64,000 bases of DNA from Glandiceps talaboti (lineage: Eukaryota > Hemichordata > Enteropneusta > Spengelidae): contig NC_135561.1 of NCBI RefSeq assembly GCF_964340395.1, positions 1,946,001 to 2,010,000 on the forward strand, in the 5' to 3' direction. A program made the translations under genes and the position numbers. The notes under the pieces were generated by a model, which saw only the letters and a program-made list of their open reading frames with translations, was not told the origin of the DNA and searched no databases. Every line of letters begins with the position of its first letter. Positions within the stretch are counted from its first letter, which is position 1. Shown piece by piece: positions 41,544 through 54,870 of this stretch.

Positions 41544-44500
41544 ATGTATGTATGTATGTATGTATGTATGTATGTGTGTCTGTGTCTATGTGTGTGTGTG
41601 TCTGTATGTGTGTCTGTATGTATGTGTGTATGTATGTATGTATGTATGTATGTATGTATGTATGTATGTGTGTGTGTGTATGTATGTATGTATGTATGTA
41701 TGTATGTATGTATGTATGTATGTATGTATGTATGTATGTATGTATGTATGTATGTATGTATGTATGTATGTACACATAGTATCGCACCATGATTCGCCTT
41801 ACCTTAGCGTAAGATACTTGTAGGGTGTCAGAATGCAGAAACCAAGTAACATGACAATAAAGAATAATATAACGAAAAGTGGTAGCTGCCAGCAGTCAAC
41901 GTCACATTTTCCGGAGATTGCATCCGGGGATTGAGTATTCGGTAAGTCCGATCCAGTATTGTTAGTACTTTGAATACACGAACAATCGTAATATTGCTGT
42001 GAAGAGAATGGATGTTAAAGGTTCTGTAAATTATACGAAGTTGGAGATCTCAAATTGCCTCACCCCAAGTCTGTATCAGTTATTCTTAAACCTAAAGGAA
42101 AGACCAGTCAGGCCTATTTCGTGTCTTTAGTACAGAGTGTCAAGACAAGGATTGTATAAAATGTGTAGGAGCTATTCAAGATGGCCGACCACATGTCAAT
42201 TGTAGTGAGTAGGGTTTCTTTACAAGATGGCCGACCACATGTCAATTGTAGTGAGTAGGGTTTCTTTACAAGATGGCCGACCACATGTCAATTGTAGTGA
42301 ATAGGGTTTCTTTACAAGATGGCCGACCACATGTCAATTGTAGTGAGTATGGTTTCTTTACAAGATGGCCGACCACATGTCAATTGTAGTGAGTATGGTT
42401 TCTTTACAAGATGGCCGACCACATGTCAATTGTAGTGAGTATGGTTTCTTTACAAGATGGCCGACCACATGTCAATTGTAGTGAGTATGGTTTCTTTACA
42501 AGATGGCCGACCACATGTCAATTGTAGTGAGTAGGGTTTCTTTACAAGATGGCCGACCACATGTCAATTTGTAGTAAGGTTCCTTTACAAGATGGCCGAC
42601 CACATGTCAATTGCAGTGAGTAGGGTTTCTTTACAAGATGGCCGACCACATGTCAATTGTAGTGAGTATGGTTTCTTTACAAGATGGCCGACCACATGTC
42701 AATTGTAGTGAGTAGGGTTTCTTTACAAGATGGCCGACCACATGTCAATTTGTAGTAGGGTTCCTTTACAAGATGGCCGACCACATGTCAATTGCAGTGA
42801 GTAGGGTTTCTTTACAAGATGGCCGACCACATGTCAATTGTAGTGAGTAGGGTTTCTTTACAAGATGGCCGACCACATGTGAATTGCAGCAGGGTTTCTT
42901 TACAAGATTTCAAAGTTGAGTAAACCAACAGGTAAAAAGATTTTTATAATTTTTGTTCGCAACGATGGCATTGACTATAACAATGAAACACAAGAATCTG
43001 ACAATTTCTGAAGACAGAGATGTCGTTGCTTTCAAATGGAACGCCACTCCAGGAAATAAATGTATTGTCATAAACTTTGGGCTCTGGAGAGTGATTTTAT
43101 TATTTCAAATTGGAACAACTCTGTTTCACCTCAGAGTCTATTGTTCTCACATTGATCAACTGTTACTTCATGGGACTTAACAGTCATACATATTCATTGA
43201 TAGCACACTGAATATTCATGACGATTTATCTAAAAGAAGTAAGCACTGAGGAGTAATGATTCAGTGCGCAACCTAAGAACATGCATGTCGGTTAAGTCCA
43301 ATGATGCAATGCTGTACCAGTGTAAGAACAATAAAGGTGATGTAGTTTTTCAATTTGGTATTTCATGGCAATCACGCAAAATTTAGATGAAAACTCAAAA
43401 GTTATGAAAATATACATTTATTTCCTAGAGTGGTGTGCCTTTAACTTACCGTTTTATCTTCAGAAGTGCCCGTACATCCCGCAAAACAAGCATCGAAGTA
43501 CACTAAACCATTGGTGCCACAAATCGGGTCATAGGTACCAGAATCTGAACACTGGCAATGGGTATTACAGGCGTGAGTCAAATTCACTTCATCTAGCTCG
43601 GTTCTAGCGACAGTTCGGAAAAGGGCGGGAAAAGAGAAAAAAATGACAAAACGTCAACAAAGAATTATGTAATAAATGAAAGTGACAAAGTGAAGAACTT
43701 CAATCAGTGATCATGGCTATTAGAATTGTTATATTCAATGTTTCATATAAGCTTACTGATAAGATCAAAACGTTTAAGTAAGCCAGTAACGACATTTTTG
43801 GTATAAAATGACGTCATCGGGTCACATTTGCATATACATTTGTGTTTCTAAATGACAGACGTTGAAATGGATTAAAAGGATATACTTTTCCAAATCCATA
43901 CAATATATAGTGCTACAACGGCCCTTTACATTCCCCCCAACTCCCTGCGGCACATACAATCCATTGCAACATCTGTAAGTAAGGGTTAAAACATTCACTT
44001 TGCAAACTCTATTCTACCAGGTCCCCAATTATGCAGTTGTGTTTACTGGGACTCGGTCATGGTTCAAATCTTGTCCAAGGAATTTAGATATTGAGAAAGA
44101 AACGACAAGCTGCAGATTACAAGTTTGTCGATTTGTGGTTTGGATAGCATTCGTGTGAACATGTCGAAGGTCGATAAGGTCGTTCACCTTCTGTTTCAAA
44201 TAGTTGTGCATTACGCTTTTCACAAAAGTACCCAATTTTGATCAAATAACATAAAATACACAGTGCGTTCCTGTTTACTCGCCCAACTACGTAGAAACCT
44301 TTACAGAAATTGCACATTCAGACTACACTTAATATAGCAAGACTTCTTGCTTCATTTCTGAATGAAATGCTCAATCATTTGTTGCTGCAACTCGACGCAG
44401 AAATGCCGACGCCAAAGTTTTTATGTCTGTATTTGGTGTCTACATAGTGGCACATTAGTTCATTTCATTTTAAGACAAAATGTAGCTATAAAATAAGGTT

Positions 44501-47500
44501 GTATCAAACAGAATGAGTGAACAGTAACGTGCAATGCGCTGTATATTTGTTTGAAATTAAACTTGTCAGTGTTTCACTGGTATGGCAGAATGACAACCTT
44601 CACGATTTGTACTGTCTAGTGGTGACTTGTACCTGTTTCCCTCATAGGGTACTTTGACCCCAGCTATCTGATCCTGTGGACAGTGTATCAGAAATACTGG
44701 AAGCAAGATAATGGTCGAAACAGCGATTAATATGCAAAACTTGATAGTGCCTCTGACAGTCAGGTCAAATCGTCGAATAATCCAACCACCTAGTACAGTG
44801 CCCCCAACGGCCCCTGGAAGTGCAGTCACTCCTATAACGAACGAAAGAAGAATGGAAGAAATATTTTCAAATTTTTTACTCAATTTTTAAAAATATTTAT
44901 TTGAATTTGGTAAATTCGAAACAAACTATACAACAACAATTAAAAAAAAAATTATCTCCACTTGGGGCACATTCCGAGAACTTAACACGCACATTCAAGC
45001 CCTAGTTTCACCGCGACAAACCCACAAATCATCACATGTATAACCCTTGTTCTGACACCAATAGGTAACAAAATGTGTCATCAGTTCGTGATTTCCATGT
45101 AAGAAGGGAAATATCAACATTACACTTACCGACGATTAAGGCGCCTTGAGTTGACGTCAGTGCAAATTGGTTTTCTAGGAATTTTGGCATGAAAGGTGCC
45201 ACGCCAGAAAGCAGTAAATTTTGAGCACACTGTGCAAGAATGATAAACATATAAGCTGGATTACACAGGATATATTTTGTGGCAAGTCCAAAATCTTTCC
45301 AGCTTTTCCCGTATGTTCCTTTAGTTTTCATAAAGTCGTTAGTTTCATCACTTTGATGGGCCAGGTCCTTGCGTTCTTTCTCGATCTCTTTTCTCGCTGA
45401 AAGTAAAAAATATATTTCTCATCATGCAATCACTTCAAAAATTTTTTAATTGGAAATAGCTGTCAGAATAGAAAAAAAGGGATGGGATGAATTGATGATG
45501 TAATGAGATGTATAATAGTTATATATAGCTGGTGGTGGGTATCATTCACAAAATTTCAGTCATCTGTCGAACAGCTACTAGGTAAGACCATTGCTTGGTC
45601 GATTTCAGCTTGAGGTCAATCAAGAATTCAAAGGCGAAGGGTCTAGGCCATATCGATATAGAGAAACTACACTGTTCCTAGATAAATATGTCTTACTTTA
45701 CAAAACCGACTCTTCTGGGTCATCCGCGCATACAAGACTGCTCATACGTGACTGTGCACATGGTACACATATGTATCACTAGCTTACGTATCAATACATG
45801 CTTACTGGACGAGGTATCGGTGAAACTTAATTTGTTTTTCTCAAGTTCAACAACGAAATAACCCTCCTGGTAGAAAGAAGATTAAGGCTTACTCGGTAAT
45901 TCAGAAGGATAAGCACCAACTGGTATAGCTACCAACCATGCTAGGAGCCAGGAGATTAAGAAACCCAACCACCATGCACCAACCCAGGCTGGGTCATCAG
46001 GGGTCAAATCGACACTGCGATGTAGAACAACATATATTTAGTTAAACACATTCTATAAAGATTAGGAAATTAATTTAAAATATAAATAAAGTAAAATAGA
46101 ATAAACTACTTGTGCAATAAGTCGAAAGTCATACCTACGTGAAATCAAATGACAACAATGTAGCCATGAGTAGCCTAGATGAAAAAAGCACGTTAATTTT
46201 CATACATCATTGAAATAATTAAATTTGTTTGCAAAATGAATAAAATTGCCTCGAACTGGGTGGAGCTTACCTATCTATTAGTAACAAGTCAGTATAGATG
46301 GACAGAAAGACAGCACCAAGAATGAATCCAGTTACTGGACCTAACACAGCAAAGGCGTGAGTAATACCTTAGGGTAGAAACAGAAAATAAAACATGTCAC
46401 TTATCGATAAAATATGTACCATGACTAATGTAAACAAGAAAAAGGAACAGCATACATTGCAATCAATTTTTGAAATTTGAAAATGTCGTTATAGAAGAAT
46501 CCCCTCTGTCTCTCGACTTCTAAAGAAATCGCAAGATGTAAAATAATTCGGTCTGTTTTATCTGAAATTTATTAAACCGCGGTTGTCAAATAAGTAAGGA
46601 ATCCCGCCATTTTTGTAATAAAATCGATCTTAAATTCTGTAGCATGGAAAGAATTCTAATCAGGCTACTCTCGTTATCCCGTCTTATCGGTTTCACAACG
46701 TTCCATCCATTTCATGCATTGATTGACACATTTTGAAAGTGGTCGAATTGTGGCCGACATACGGGGTACTTCATGTGCTAGTAACCATCTTACAGTAGTC
46801 AATTGATACCGGAAAATACTCGTGGCATAAGGGTGTTGTCACTACGAGTCCCGCAACTCGTAGTGACAAGGCCCCTTAGGTCCCCAGTATTTCCTTGACT
46901 GAACGAAGAAAAATATTGGGAATAATATCTAAGTATATCGCATGATGAAACAGGTTTCCCCGTTATAGGATTGTATTCTTTCTGATCACATTTATTACAT
47001 TGAAACTTGTGTGCTGTGTTTTGATAGGGATTTCGACATTGTCATAAATCTACACGTGTACATTTTCCTTGTCTGTAACATTTTAACAGTAACACACAGA
47101 CAACGATTTGGATAGATTGTATATATTTACATACATGAAACCCATTAACGGGAATTATTTGTGTCACTTTTTTTGGGATTGTCGACATTTTTAGAATAAC
47201 ATTGAAGGGATTACTCACCTACGTACCATCCAGAATTTTTGGTACTCACATTCTCATCAACAAGAGCCAGTCCAACATTGTAAATAGGGGAAGCACCAAT
47301 AGCGACAACTATTTGAGCGAACACAAATAAGAAGAAGAAGTTGGACAAAGATGTCCAGTCATCGTGGCAATCTTCGTAAAAAGTATAATTAGCATCGACA
47401 TGACAAATTGTCTCGTACCCTTCTCCATAACTAAGATACTCGTAAGTTCCACTCATAAAATGAGGGAGAGTCCACAAAAAGAAACCAAATCCTAGGATTA

Positions 47501-47942
47501 CCGTACATATTCCAAGTAATCGGGGTTTATTCGAAGATGCTCCGAAGAAGGAAACAAAGGGGAGGCAGATAAGCGCAGTCAGATCGTAGGAGCTGAGAAT
47601 AAGTCCCGTCCCGACGCTAGGCAACTGGAACCGTGTTTCAATGGATGTCAAGCTGACGAAGGCAAATCCACTGACGCCCATACCCTGTACGAACATTAGT
47701 AACGATATTGTCAAAGCTAGCCATGGTGCTGTGTTGAAAACTTGTAACCAGTTCGGTCTGATGTTAAACCACCCGCAAAATAACGAGTCTGTCTCGTCCA
47801 TCTGTGACACTGTCCCGGATGTGGAGGTTGCATCCTTGGAGTTTGGGTCATGCTTCGAGGAACCGTCGTCTAGTCCGACTGGGTGCGGTGATTTAGATGG
47901 TTGAATATTGACAACTCCGTTAGTAATATCACATGTCGCCAT
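40629..47942 (-). CDS. Organic anion transporter, OATP4/SLCO4-like, intact
   Basis: Nine exons: 47942-47219, 46367-46271, 46014-45893, 45396-45130, 44831-44633, 43603-43450, 41996-41803, 41212-41148 and 40984-40629; 2,178 nt, 725 aa, all GT/AG and in phase. After a polar N-tail, residues about 55-70 read FCGWFNIRPNWLQVFN, as in OATP4A. Next come VQGMGVSGF and SLTSIETRFQL (TM1-2), SSNKPRLLG, and the OATP signature DDPAWVGAWWLGFLI near residues 280-294. APFMPKFLENQF and GGTVLGGW follow. The large extracellular loop (about 470-560) is Kazal-like with paired cysteines (CNTHCQC, PICGTNG, DACFAGC, DCSC, GKCDVDCW). Then DSQRSYALGM, GSVPGPVLFG and TCDTRGSCW lead to a cytosolic tail. Family knowledge: sodium-independent uptake of organic anions, steroid or thyroid hormone conjugates. 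Intron 6 holds a YY1-like minisatellite and intron 7 is mostly microsatellite. The ATG at 47942 (ATGGCGACATG) is preferred over an upstream non-ATG extension. Confidence 0.95.
41213..41802. repeat. Intron 7 of the SLCO-like gene, mostly microsatellite
   Basis: (TATAG)n at 41239-41363 and (TATG)n with GTGT and GTCT interruptions at 41421-41772 fill about four fifths of this 590-nt intron. The donor side keeps about 30 unique nt, and the acceptor side keeps a branch-point-like CTGAC just before CTCTTCACAG. Confidence 0.96.
42178..42906. repeat. 46-bp minisatellite, 16 units, in intron 6
   Basis: The unit holds CAAGATGGCCGACCACATGT, then CAATTGTAGTGAGTA and GGGTTTCTTTA. Sixteen units are counted, with two or three length variants. 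Every unit keeps CAAGATGGC, the reverse of the YY1 core GCCATCTTG. There are no unique spacers between units. Confidence 0.93.
46795..46945. repeat. Fold-back dispersed repeat in SLCO-like intron 1
   Basis: Contains a perfect 13-bp inverted repeat, TTGTCACTACGAG at 46836-46848 and CTCGTAGTGACAA at 46857-46869, with an 8-nt loop, flanked by CATAAGGG and CCCCTTAGG, which extend the stem imperfectly. The same element occurs at 4086-4226. Confidence 0.75.
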
Positions 47943-50775
47943 ACTGATAATCTTCAAATATAAGTTTGCCGATCACTTCTGTGTAAATATCTGAATAAAG
48001 TTTAGTTTGTGCTTTGCGTTTCTTCGCAACTTCTCGTGATATACTTTCGGAGGATCAATGACATCCAAAAAGACGGGTACTGTCGGCAGAAAAAGAAGGT
48101 TATTAACAATTGAACATCGTCATCGTCCCACGTGGTAAGAAGAGCTGCTAAATGTCATATTTTCGTATCATGACATATTACATTGACCCTGAATGTTACA
48201 GTACGGTGTTTAACTTGTGCAAACACCGACATACTATGTCCACCTTCCAACAAATACCTTGAACTCATCCGTTCAACTTACACGACTCACATGGCAAAAA
48301 ATTAACTCTACGTGCGTCAGAAATATGTTTTTGATCATGACATAGCTAGCTATTTATAATATTTATGACGTATTTATAACATTTTGAATAATAAATAGTG
48401 ACTGACGGTCAAAAGTATAAAACAAACGTATTTAAAATCAACCCACCTTTAAGCTGGATTATCAAATCACAGGAGTACAAACATAATTCAAAGCTTATGG
48501 CAATATATTTGTGAGATTTAGATTTCGCTACGGTAGGATTACGCGGCTTAGTTTAATACAAAGGCTTCCTGTATATACGACCTCGGCGGGACAGAATTTG
48601 TAACCGTAATTTAAAATCAATAACCGCAGTACTCATCTGATGAATTTAGAAACACAAATTATGTATTACGGTGTTAAACAAATTTCGGAAAGAAAGTCTA
48701 CACAGGAGTGACGTACATAGCTGTGCTACCACTTACTTTAGACTGGTATAAAACAATGGTAGAATTGTAGCTAAACCTGTCAGAACTGTTTACAATATGG
48801 TACATATTAACTTTTTGTATCTTACATATTTGGATGTCAAGGTCAGGGCGTCATATTAGGTGGGTCTGGCAGACGTAGTCCTCTTGGAAGATAACTAATT
48901 ACAATGTAATAGCTGTCAAATTAAAACTATCGTGATATCCAATATTCTAAATATACTTATTAAGTGTGGATCATGACAGCCATTCGGCTCGGTGGCCATC
49001 TTCTGTTTATGACGTCACTGTGACCTCATACGGTCACGCCTAGTTCTCAGACGTCATTGGACAGTGTTGCTCATATATGTGTGTCGATTCTAGACTTACT
49101 ATTAGTAGATTCAAAATTTGTCTGTGTTCCTGTCTCGGTAAACCTTTCCACAATTTTGCATAATTTGAAGGTATGTGCCTAAAACCATGTCTGAACACAT
49201 CTTTCGGGAGGGAGGGAGGGAGGGAGGATGGAAGATTAAATTGCAATGTTATATTGGACCCAACACACAGGGGTACTGTAACGGTTACCTATGCCATTGC
49301 ATTGTCCTCATAAGACACGTATGTTCACATCACCCGTCACCCGGAAGTTGTTATCACCTAACAATTGTTTATAGCTTAATGAGGGGTTAGTCTGCGAATG
49401 TTCAAAGCGACATTTTGAGTACATGACAATAACCCTATTAACAGATTTTACCTTCTGTGAATATTTGTCTTCTTTTTTTTTAATAAATGACAAATCTCGA
49501 AACCGGAATTGCCAAATTCATGTTTCATTTTGAACGAAAAATATAAGTGATGTTGGATACGGTGATTACTTTATGGTATTCACATAACAGGCAAACTTAA
49601 ATTGTTTTATCGGCAACACTCTTGTATGTAGTGAGGTTCTACAATCAGGATTCGATCAATTATTTATCAAATTCGTATATTTTTGTCCATTTTATATTTA
49701 CACATTTCGATGCAAACTGTATAGTTCTCACGCTCTATCAGGACCCCATGTATTGGTTTGCAAATGATATACACACAGAAATGTAGAGCTTTTCCATATA
49801 ATTTCACTTTGAAACTTAGAACCGTTGTACTCACCTTTGATGTTCATTGGCAACAATGAGGAAAATACATCTGTTCTGTCTGAATGATGTCATCAGTAGG
49901 AAATGATAGCGACGGGTACCGTGGTCTGTATCACGGTGTGGAGGGGTTAATTATTTACATAACTGTACTGCACCCATGTAGATTTCGAAACGTGGAAACG
50001 TTATAATATAACTGTTATTTATCTATAGTTTACGATTGGTGTGACCTTTTGACCTTTATCAGCGTCAGAAAGATAACAGAAAATACGTAGTTTTATCATT
50101 ATAAAAATCAACGCCTGGATGGAATTTTGTTGCTATCGTGTCAAGGTCTATAAATGTGTAAGCTATAATCCCTTGATTCTATCTGGGGTGATTATTAAAG
50201 CTGAACTATCGGTAACTGGGGTATTATAGTTTTTTTTACAAACAACCAGCAATATCTTAACTGAAATTAAAAATACCATGTAAATATCAACTAGATGTCA
50301 ATTTCATCGATATCATAGTGATAAACTTAAATCGTGATTCATTGGGCGGAGCGCTGAATTTCGGGTGTGGACCAAACATTAATTCTAATGGATATATTGC
50401 ATCATAATATGTGTACAGCTACAAAAAATAGTGTTCACCCACAATGGATTTTATATTGTCCAGGGTGTACAATATTACTAGTGTCTGTTGGTAAATCATA
50501 GAATCGAATTGAATTTTTGTTCCAAGCACAAACTCGAAAATTGAACTTAAAATTTTCGACTGCACACTTCAGTCTTTGTCAACAATTTGACACACTATAC
50601 ACCTCACGTGACCTATGAACAGGTGAACCTAATATAAGGGGTCATAGGTACAAGTAAATCATACTTTACAAATAATTTTCAAAAAACATTCCAGTTGCAG
50701 CTATAACAGCTTCGACTTTTGCAAATGTTAACATAAGAAGTCTGTTGGCGTATCCCTTTCCGTTCAATCAGCCAA

Positions 50776-50864
50776 TTAATTAGTCGGTAAGGTACGCCGT
50801 GACGGGGCGCCCTCACACATCGGTCAACCCCTGTGGCCGGAGGGCGGAACGGCTCGACGTACCA
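50776..50864 (-). repeat. Dispersed GC-rich repeat, relative of 27095-27192
   Basis: On the minus strand it reads CCGCCCTCCGGCCACAGG, then GTTGACC, and GTGAGGGCGCCCCGTCACG, matching the order of words in the 27.1 kb copy. Confidence 0.5.
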
Positions 50865-51341
50865 ATTTGGTGTATTCAAAACTTTAACTAGTATACTCTA
50901 ACTTACAGTCAGTTTCATTGCAGTGATACAACTGACTATGATAGAATTTCCAGACGATCAGATAGTTGCTAGAATGAAATAATCCCTGTATAATTCAGGA
51001 TTGGTCTTCGCAGGAAAATAATTCAATTTCACTCCAAATACTAATAATTCATTTCATTATTCAAAAAATCGATTAGCAAAATCACATTTTTTTCTCGTGA
51101 AGACTGCCAATTCAGACATATGTTTGTTGGTTACTACTTTACTACTGATAGAATTGATACAGTGGCGGACAATATAAACACATCAGAACTTATGCACACA
51201 CACCTCAATAAAATCTCAATCGCACGTGTTTCGTTATTTGAATGTTCCCCATATTGTTTATTACTAGAAGAAAAATTACACAAATACTTCAAAATGAAGA
51301 AATATGTCCCTCGTAATGCCTGAGATGATAAAAAACCAAAC

Positions 51342-51591
51342 GAAATTGAGATGATAAAAACATACGGAATTAAGATGATAAAAACATACGAATTATAAGC
51401 AACGTACAAAAGTATTACAAACATGTGCGATGGAGAAATACTATCTAAATGAGAAATGACGATTATGAAATTGAGATGATAAAAACATACGGAATTAAGG
51501 TGATAAAAACATACGAATTAAAAGCAACGTACAAAAGTATTACAAACATGTGCGATGGAGAAATACTATCTAAATGAGAAATGACGATTAT
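51342..51591. repeat. 125-bp tandem duplication
   Basis: Two near-identical copies beginning GAAATTGAGATGATAAAAAC at 51342 and 51467, each ending GAGAAATGACGATTAT. Confidence 0.95.
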
Positions 51592-52925
51592 ATATATTTA
51601 TAGTTTGTTTAAATCGGCATAAAATGGCAGTTGGTTGACATCAGTCTTCATGCCTTGTGTAGTCTTTCTAACGTTCAATATTTAACCCAAACAGATAACA
51701 AAACTAATTTAGCTGTATTCAAAATTGTGTCAAATGTGCCGTAGAACCAATTTCCCTAAAAATTATTCAAATCTCTCCAAATTTATGATATGATCACGTA
51801 TACTGTACATGTTGGCGATAGTTTAAATTCATACTTGTACTTGTAAAAGTCTAAATGCCTTAGAAATTACAATTTGAAAGTCAGAAGGCAACTATGAACC
51901 ATTTTGGTCTTGTTACTAAGGTCAAGGCGATAAACGATACCTTTCACTATTAAAGGTAACTGATATCGCCATCTTAGATCATCTTATCATCTGTGATGTT
52001 ATGATTTTCTTTATCTGTTCAAACCGTAGACGGCGTCATACAGAAAAATACAATGAGAAACATAGAGATATGGCTAGTCTTAAATGAGCAGAGTTTAGAA
52101 ATCAACCCAAATGACAGGTCTCGTTAAAATTGTTCTAAACCCGTATAACAACTAACATTAAACCCGGGCCACAATTCGGTATATACTTACTTAAAACTTT
52201 TGTACTGTACTTATAATCATAGTTGTATCATTTATTTATCACTATCTTCATCAGTTCATTCACCCCCAACTTCAAGTTCAATGTCATTAGTTTGAGCCAT
52301 CTTGTCACTAGTGTCGTTTTGGTAGCCCACCAAGGAAGAAGTACTCTGTTGTCTCTTCGTCGCCGCGACAGTTTCACCTTCCATGCCTTCTGGAGCCTTC
52401 TCAATTTCAGCATCTTTTTCGTCATCTTTCGGTGGTTTGTACGTGAAGAGAGCAAGAAGGTAGAAGATAATACAAATTGAATAGAAAATGAGACCCGTCA
52501 CAACCCACTTGATTGCAAACTCAGTATTGTTATAGATCCAGCACGAACCTCTCTCATCACACGTCTCCTGCCAGACTACACAGGAACTATCGATGATTGC
52601 ACCAAAGACAATTGGACCAGGAATAGACCCTATGACAAAATGAAACCGTATTAAAGATATTATACATATTTATCTTCATGGTATACCTATAGTAGGATAA
52701 TTTAAACTTGTGAGCAAATATCATGTATTATCCTGAACTAATAACTATTAATCATTGACCAAATCTCAAACTTTCTCCCATTTCTCTGTAAAATCTGAGG
52801 AATTCTAACTGATGTGACGGTGATGTCCTGATCTGTTTATCACACTGATCTATTAAATGTAAATCCGACCTCGTGTCCCAGATTCCAGAGGAAACATTTA
52901 TTATTATATCGATATATGTGACTTA

Positions 52926-52927
<2 letters not shown>

Positions 52928-52978
<51 letters not shown>

Positions 52979-53050
52979 CGTCCGTCCGCCCGTCTGTCCG
53001 TCCGTATGTCTGTCTGTCCGTCCGTCCGTCCGTCCGTTCGTTCGTTCGTC
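52928..53050. repeat. (TGTC)n/(CGTC)n array in SLCO-like copy intron 8
   Basis: Tetranucleotide array changing from TGTC to CGTC to CGTT along its length, between exons 9 (52629-52256) and 8 (53182-53118). Confidence 0.96.
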
Positions 53051-53390
53051 AGTCTGAATCCACCCAATCACCAAACAAGTGTAGTATCCGTTCACAAAAG
53101 AAAATATCTTAAATTACCGAAAAGTCGATACAGTAGAGATGAAATACCCAAGGCGAATGACCGCTGACTGTCCGGCACCATCCTATAATATACATAGCGA
53201 TATAGTGGACATTAATCAATACTTCTTGATTCAAGGTGATCGCAAGTACTCCATCAAATTTGTGCACGTGATTATAGAAAATGTAACAGATTATTTACAT
53301 TACTGGAAAATGATTCATACTTATCAAAGGAATGACGTCATATTTCCAACAATAAATCATTCAAAAGAGAACTAGAAAGGTTGTATTCTA

Positions 53391-53403
53391 AGGTCAAAGG
53401 TCA
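53391..53403 (+). promoter_or_regulatory. DR1 nuclear-receptor element in intron 7
   Basis: AGGTCA, A, AGGTCA: a perfect direct repeat with 1-nt spacing, the preferred site of HNF4, RXR and PPAR-type receptors. It lies inside intron 7 of the frameshifted SLCO-like gene. Single sites this short also occur by chance. Confidence 0.4.
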
Positions 53404-54823
53404 GAAGTAACATGACTGTTCACAGAACAATTTCAACTCGTCAGGTTATCTGACTGTGTGTACTGTTACAAGACATATCCCCAGTTTTCTATATCCAGTG
53501 ATATTGCGACCCCGTATCTCTCATATAAGACCCCCTACAACAAATTCCTATTTCTAGAAGGTTTTTCAGGGGTCGGCCCGCGCACTATATGTGTAGTGGA
53601 AATGTGAACATGGGAAATTGAAATCCATCATCCCAACCATCGTGACGTCGATATTACGTATGGTTACCATTGGTTACCATTATTGGAAGATACTCACCGC
53701 ATATTAAGTACAGCCAGAGGAGCCAGGACCATAAATCCAACAACCATACTGATTGTGAACAGAACTAAAAAGACAGGAAACTGCCAACAATCTTGGTCGC
53801 ATTTTCCATAAAAAGCCTGGAACGCGTCAGGAGGGAAAGGCAGTCTGATACATGAACAGTTGTAATAGTACTGCAACAAAAAAAGATAGAAATGGAGTTT
53901 TACAACATATCTGGAATTTAGATCCAACATTTTGTAGAGACGTTACTTTAAAACACTAGCATTAAAAGTTTCTATTTGATTTTTAAATATAATTTCGAAA
54001 TCTTCGAAATGTATTCTTCTCTATAAGTAGTTAGGTAATAATTTGAAATCGTAATTCATTGAATTGGGGAAGGCTGATTTTTTGGAGTGGTCCAAAACAA
54101 CCAATATGATTGGATATGTGTATATTGCACAATAATGTAACTTTAACCCCCAATTGCAATACATGTTATGTACGCTAATATCATTTTTGCCGACCACTTA
54201 CAATCCCATCAGGTGTATCCTTACAACCAGCGTGGCAGGCGTCAAAATATTGTAAGTTATTCATGCCACAGATAGGGACATACGTCACAGTAGAACATTG
54301 GCAATCGTCATTGCAGCGATTCGTCAAGTTTACTTCAGTCAATGGTCTGTCGCTGTAAATGAAATAAAATTACATAATTGTAATTAATATGAACCAAATA
54401 CAGACACAAAACATAGAAGATCATAATACAACTTTCATATCTTGCTCCATCGCTTAAAATTTAAACACTCCTTCACACAAATATGCAAGAATGCTGAAGG
54501 AATATTTAGTTCTGGTATAGGTTTATAACGACCAAACTGCTAAGATGGATGCTGAGGTGTTTTCACAATTCATTGACTGATTGTACACATAACACTAAAG
54601 TAAAACGTTTTCTTTATGTACCATAATCATTTATAGCATCCATATCAAGTGTAAAGGTTCATTTGCTAATTGACAACATTAGAAAGGCCATATGCTAGGC
54701 TTGTAAACCAATTGCAACAGCATACTTTTACACTTGATATGAATGCTATAAACGAGTGTAGCACATAAAGAAAGTGCTTTACTTCAGTGTTACTTGTAGG
54801 TAGAATGATTGCTTGATTGTTTG

Positions 54824-54870
54824 ATTGGATGGTTGGTTGGTTGGTTGGTTGGTTGGTTGGTTGGTTGGTT
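54824..54870. repeat. (TTGG)n array in intron 5
   Basis: About ten copies of GGTT after GATT-type units. Confidence 0.95.

Larger units (their letters stand above)
47943..52255. other. Region between the two SLCO-like genes
   Basis: No gene seen. The part next to 47942 is probably the promoter/5' region of the intact SLCO-like gene, with a palindromic TGACGTCA at 49010-49017, a TCAAGGTCA half-site at 48837-48845 and a DR2 at 50042-50055. A GC-rich dispersed repeat lies at 50776-50864 and a 125-bp tandem duplication at 51342-51591. Confidence 0.6.

Noticed and set aside
38279-41823. Frames of repeated Met-Tyr-Val-Cys or Thr-Tyr-Ile-His
   Set aside because: Translations of TATG arrays; similar low-complexity frames at 57161-58290 and 63312-63671 were dropped for the same reason.
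42178-42906. CRISPR-like regular array
   Set aside because: Units are contiguous 46-bp repeats without unique spacers, in an intron of an animal gene; it is a minisatellite.
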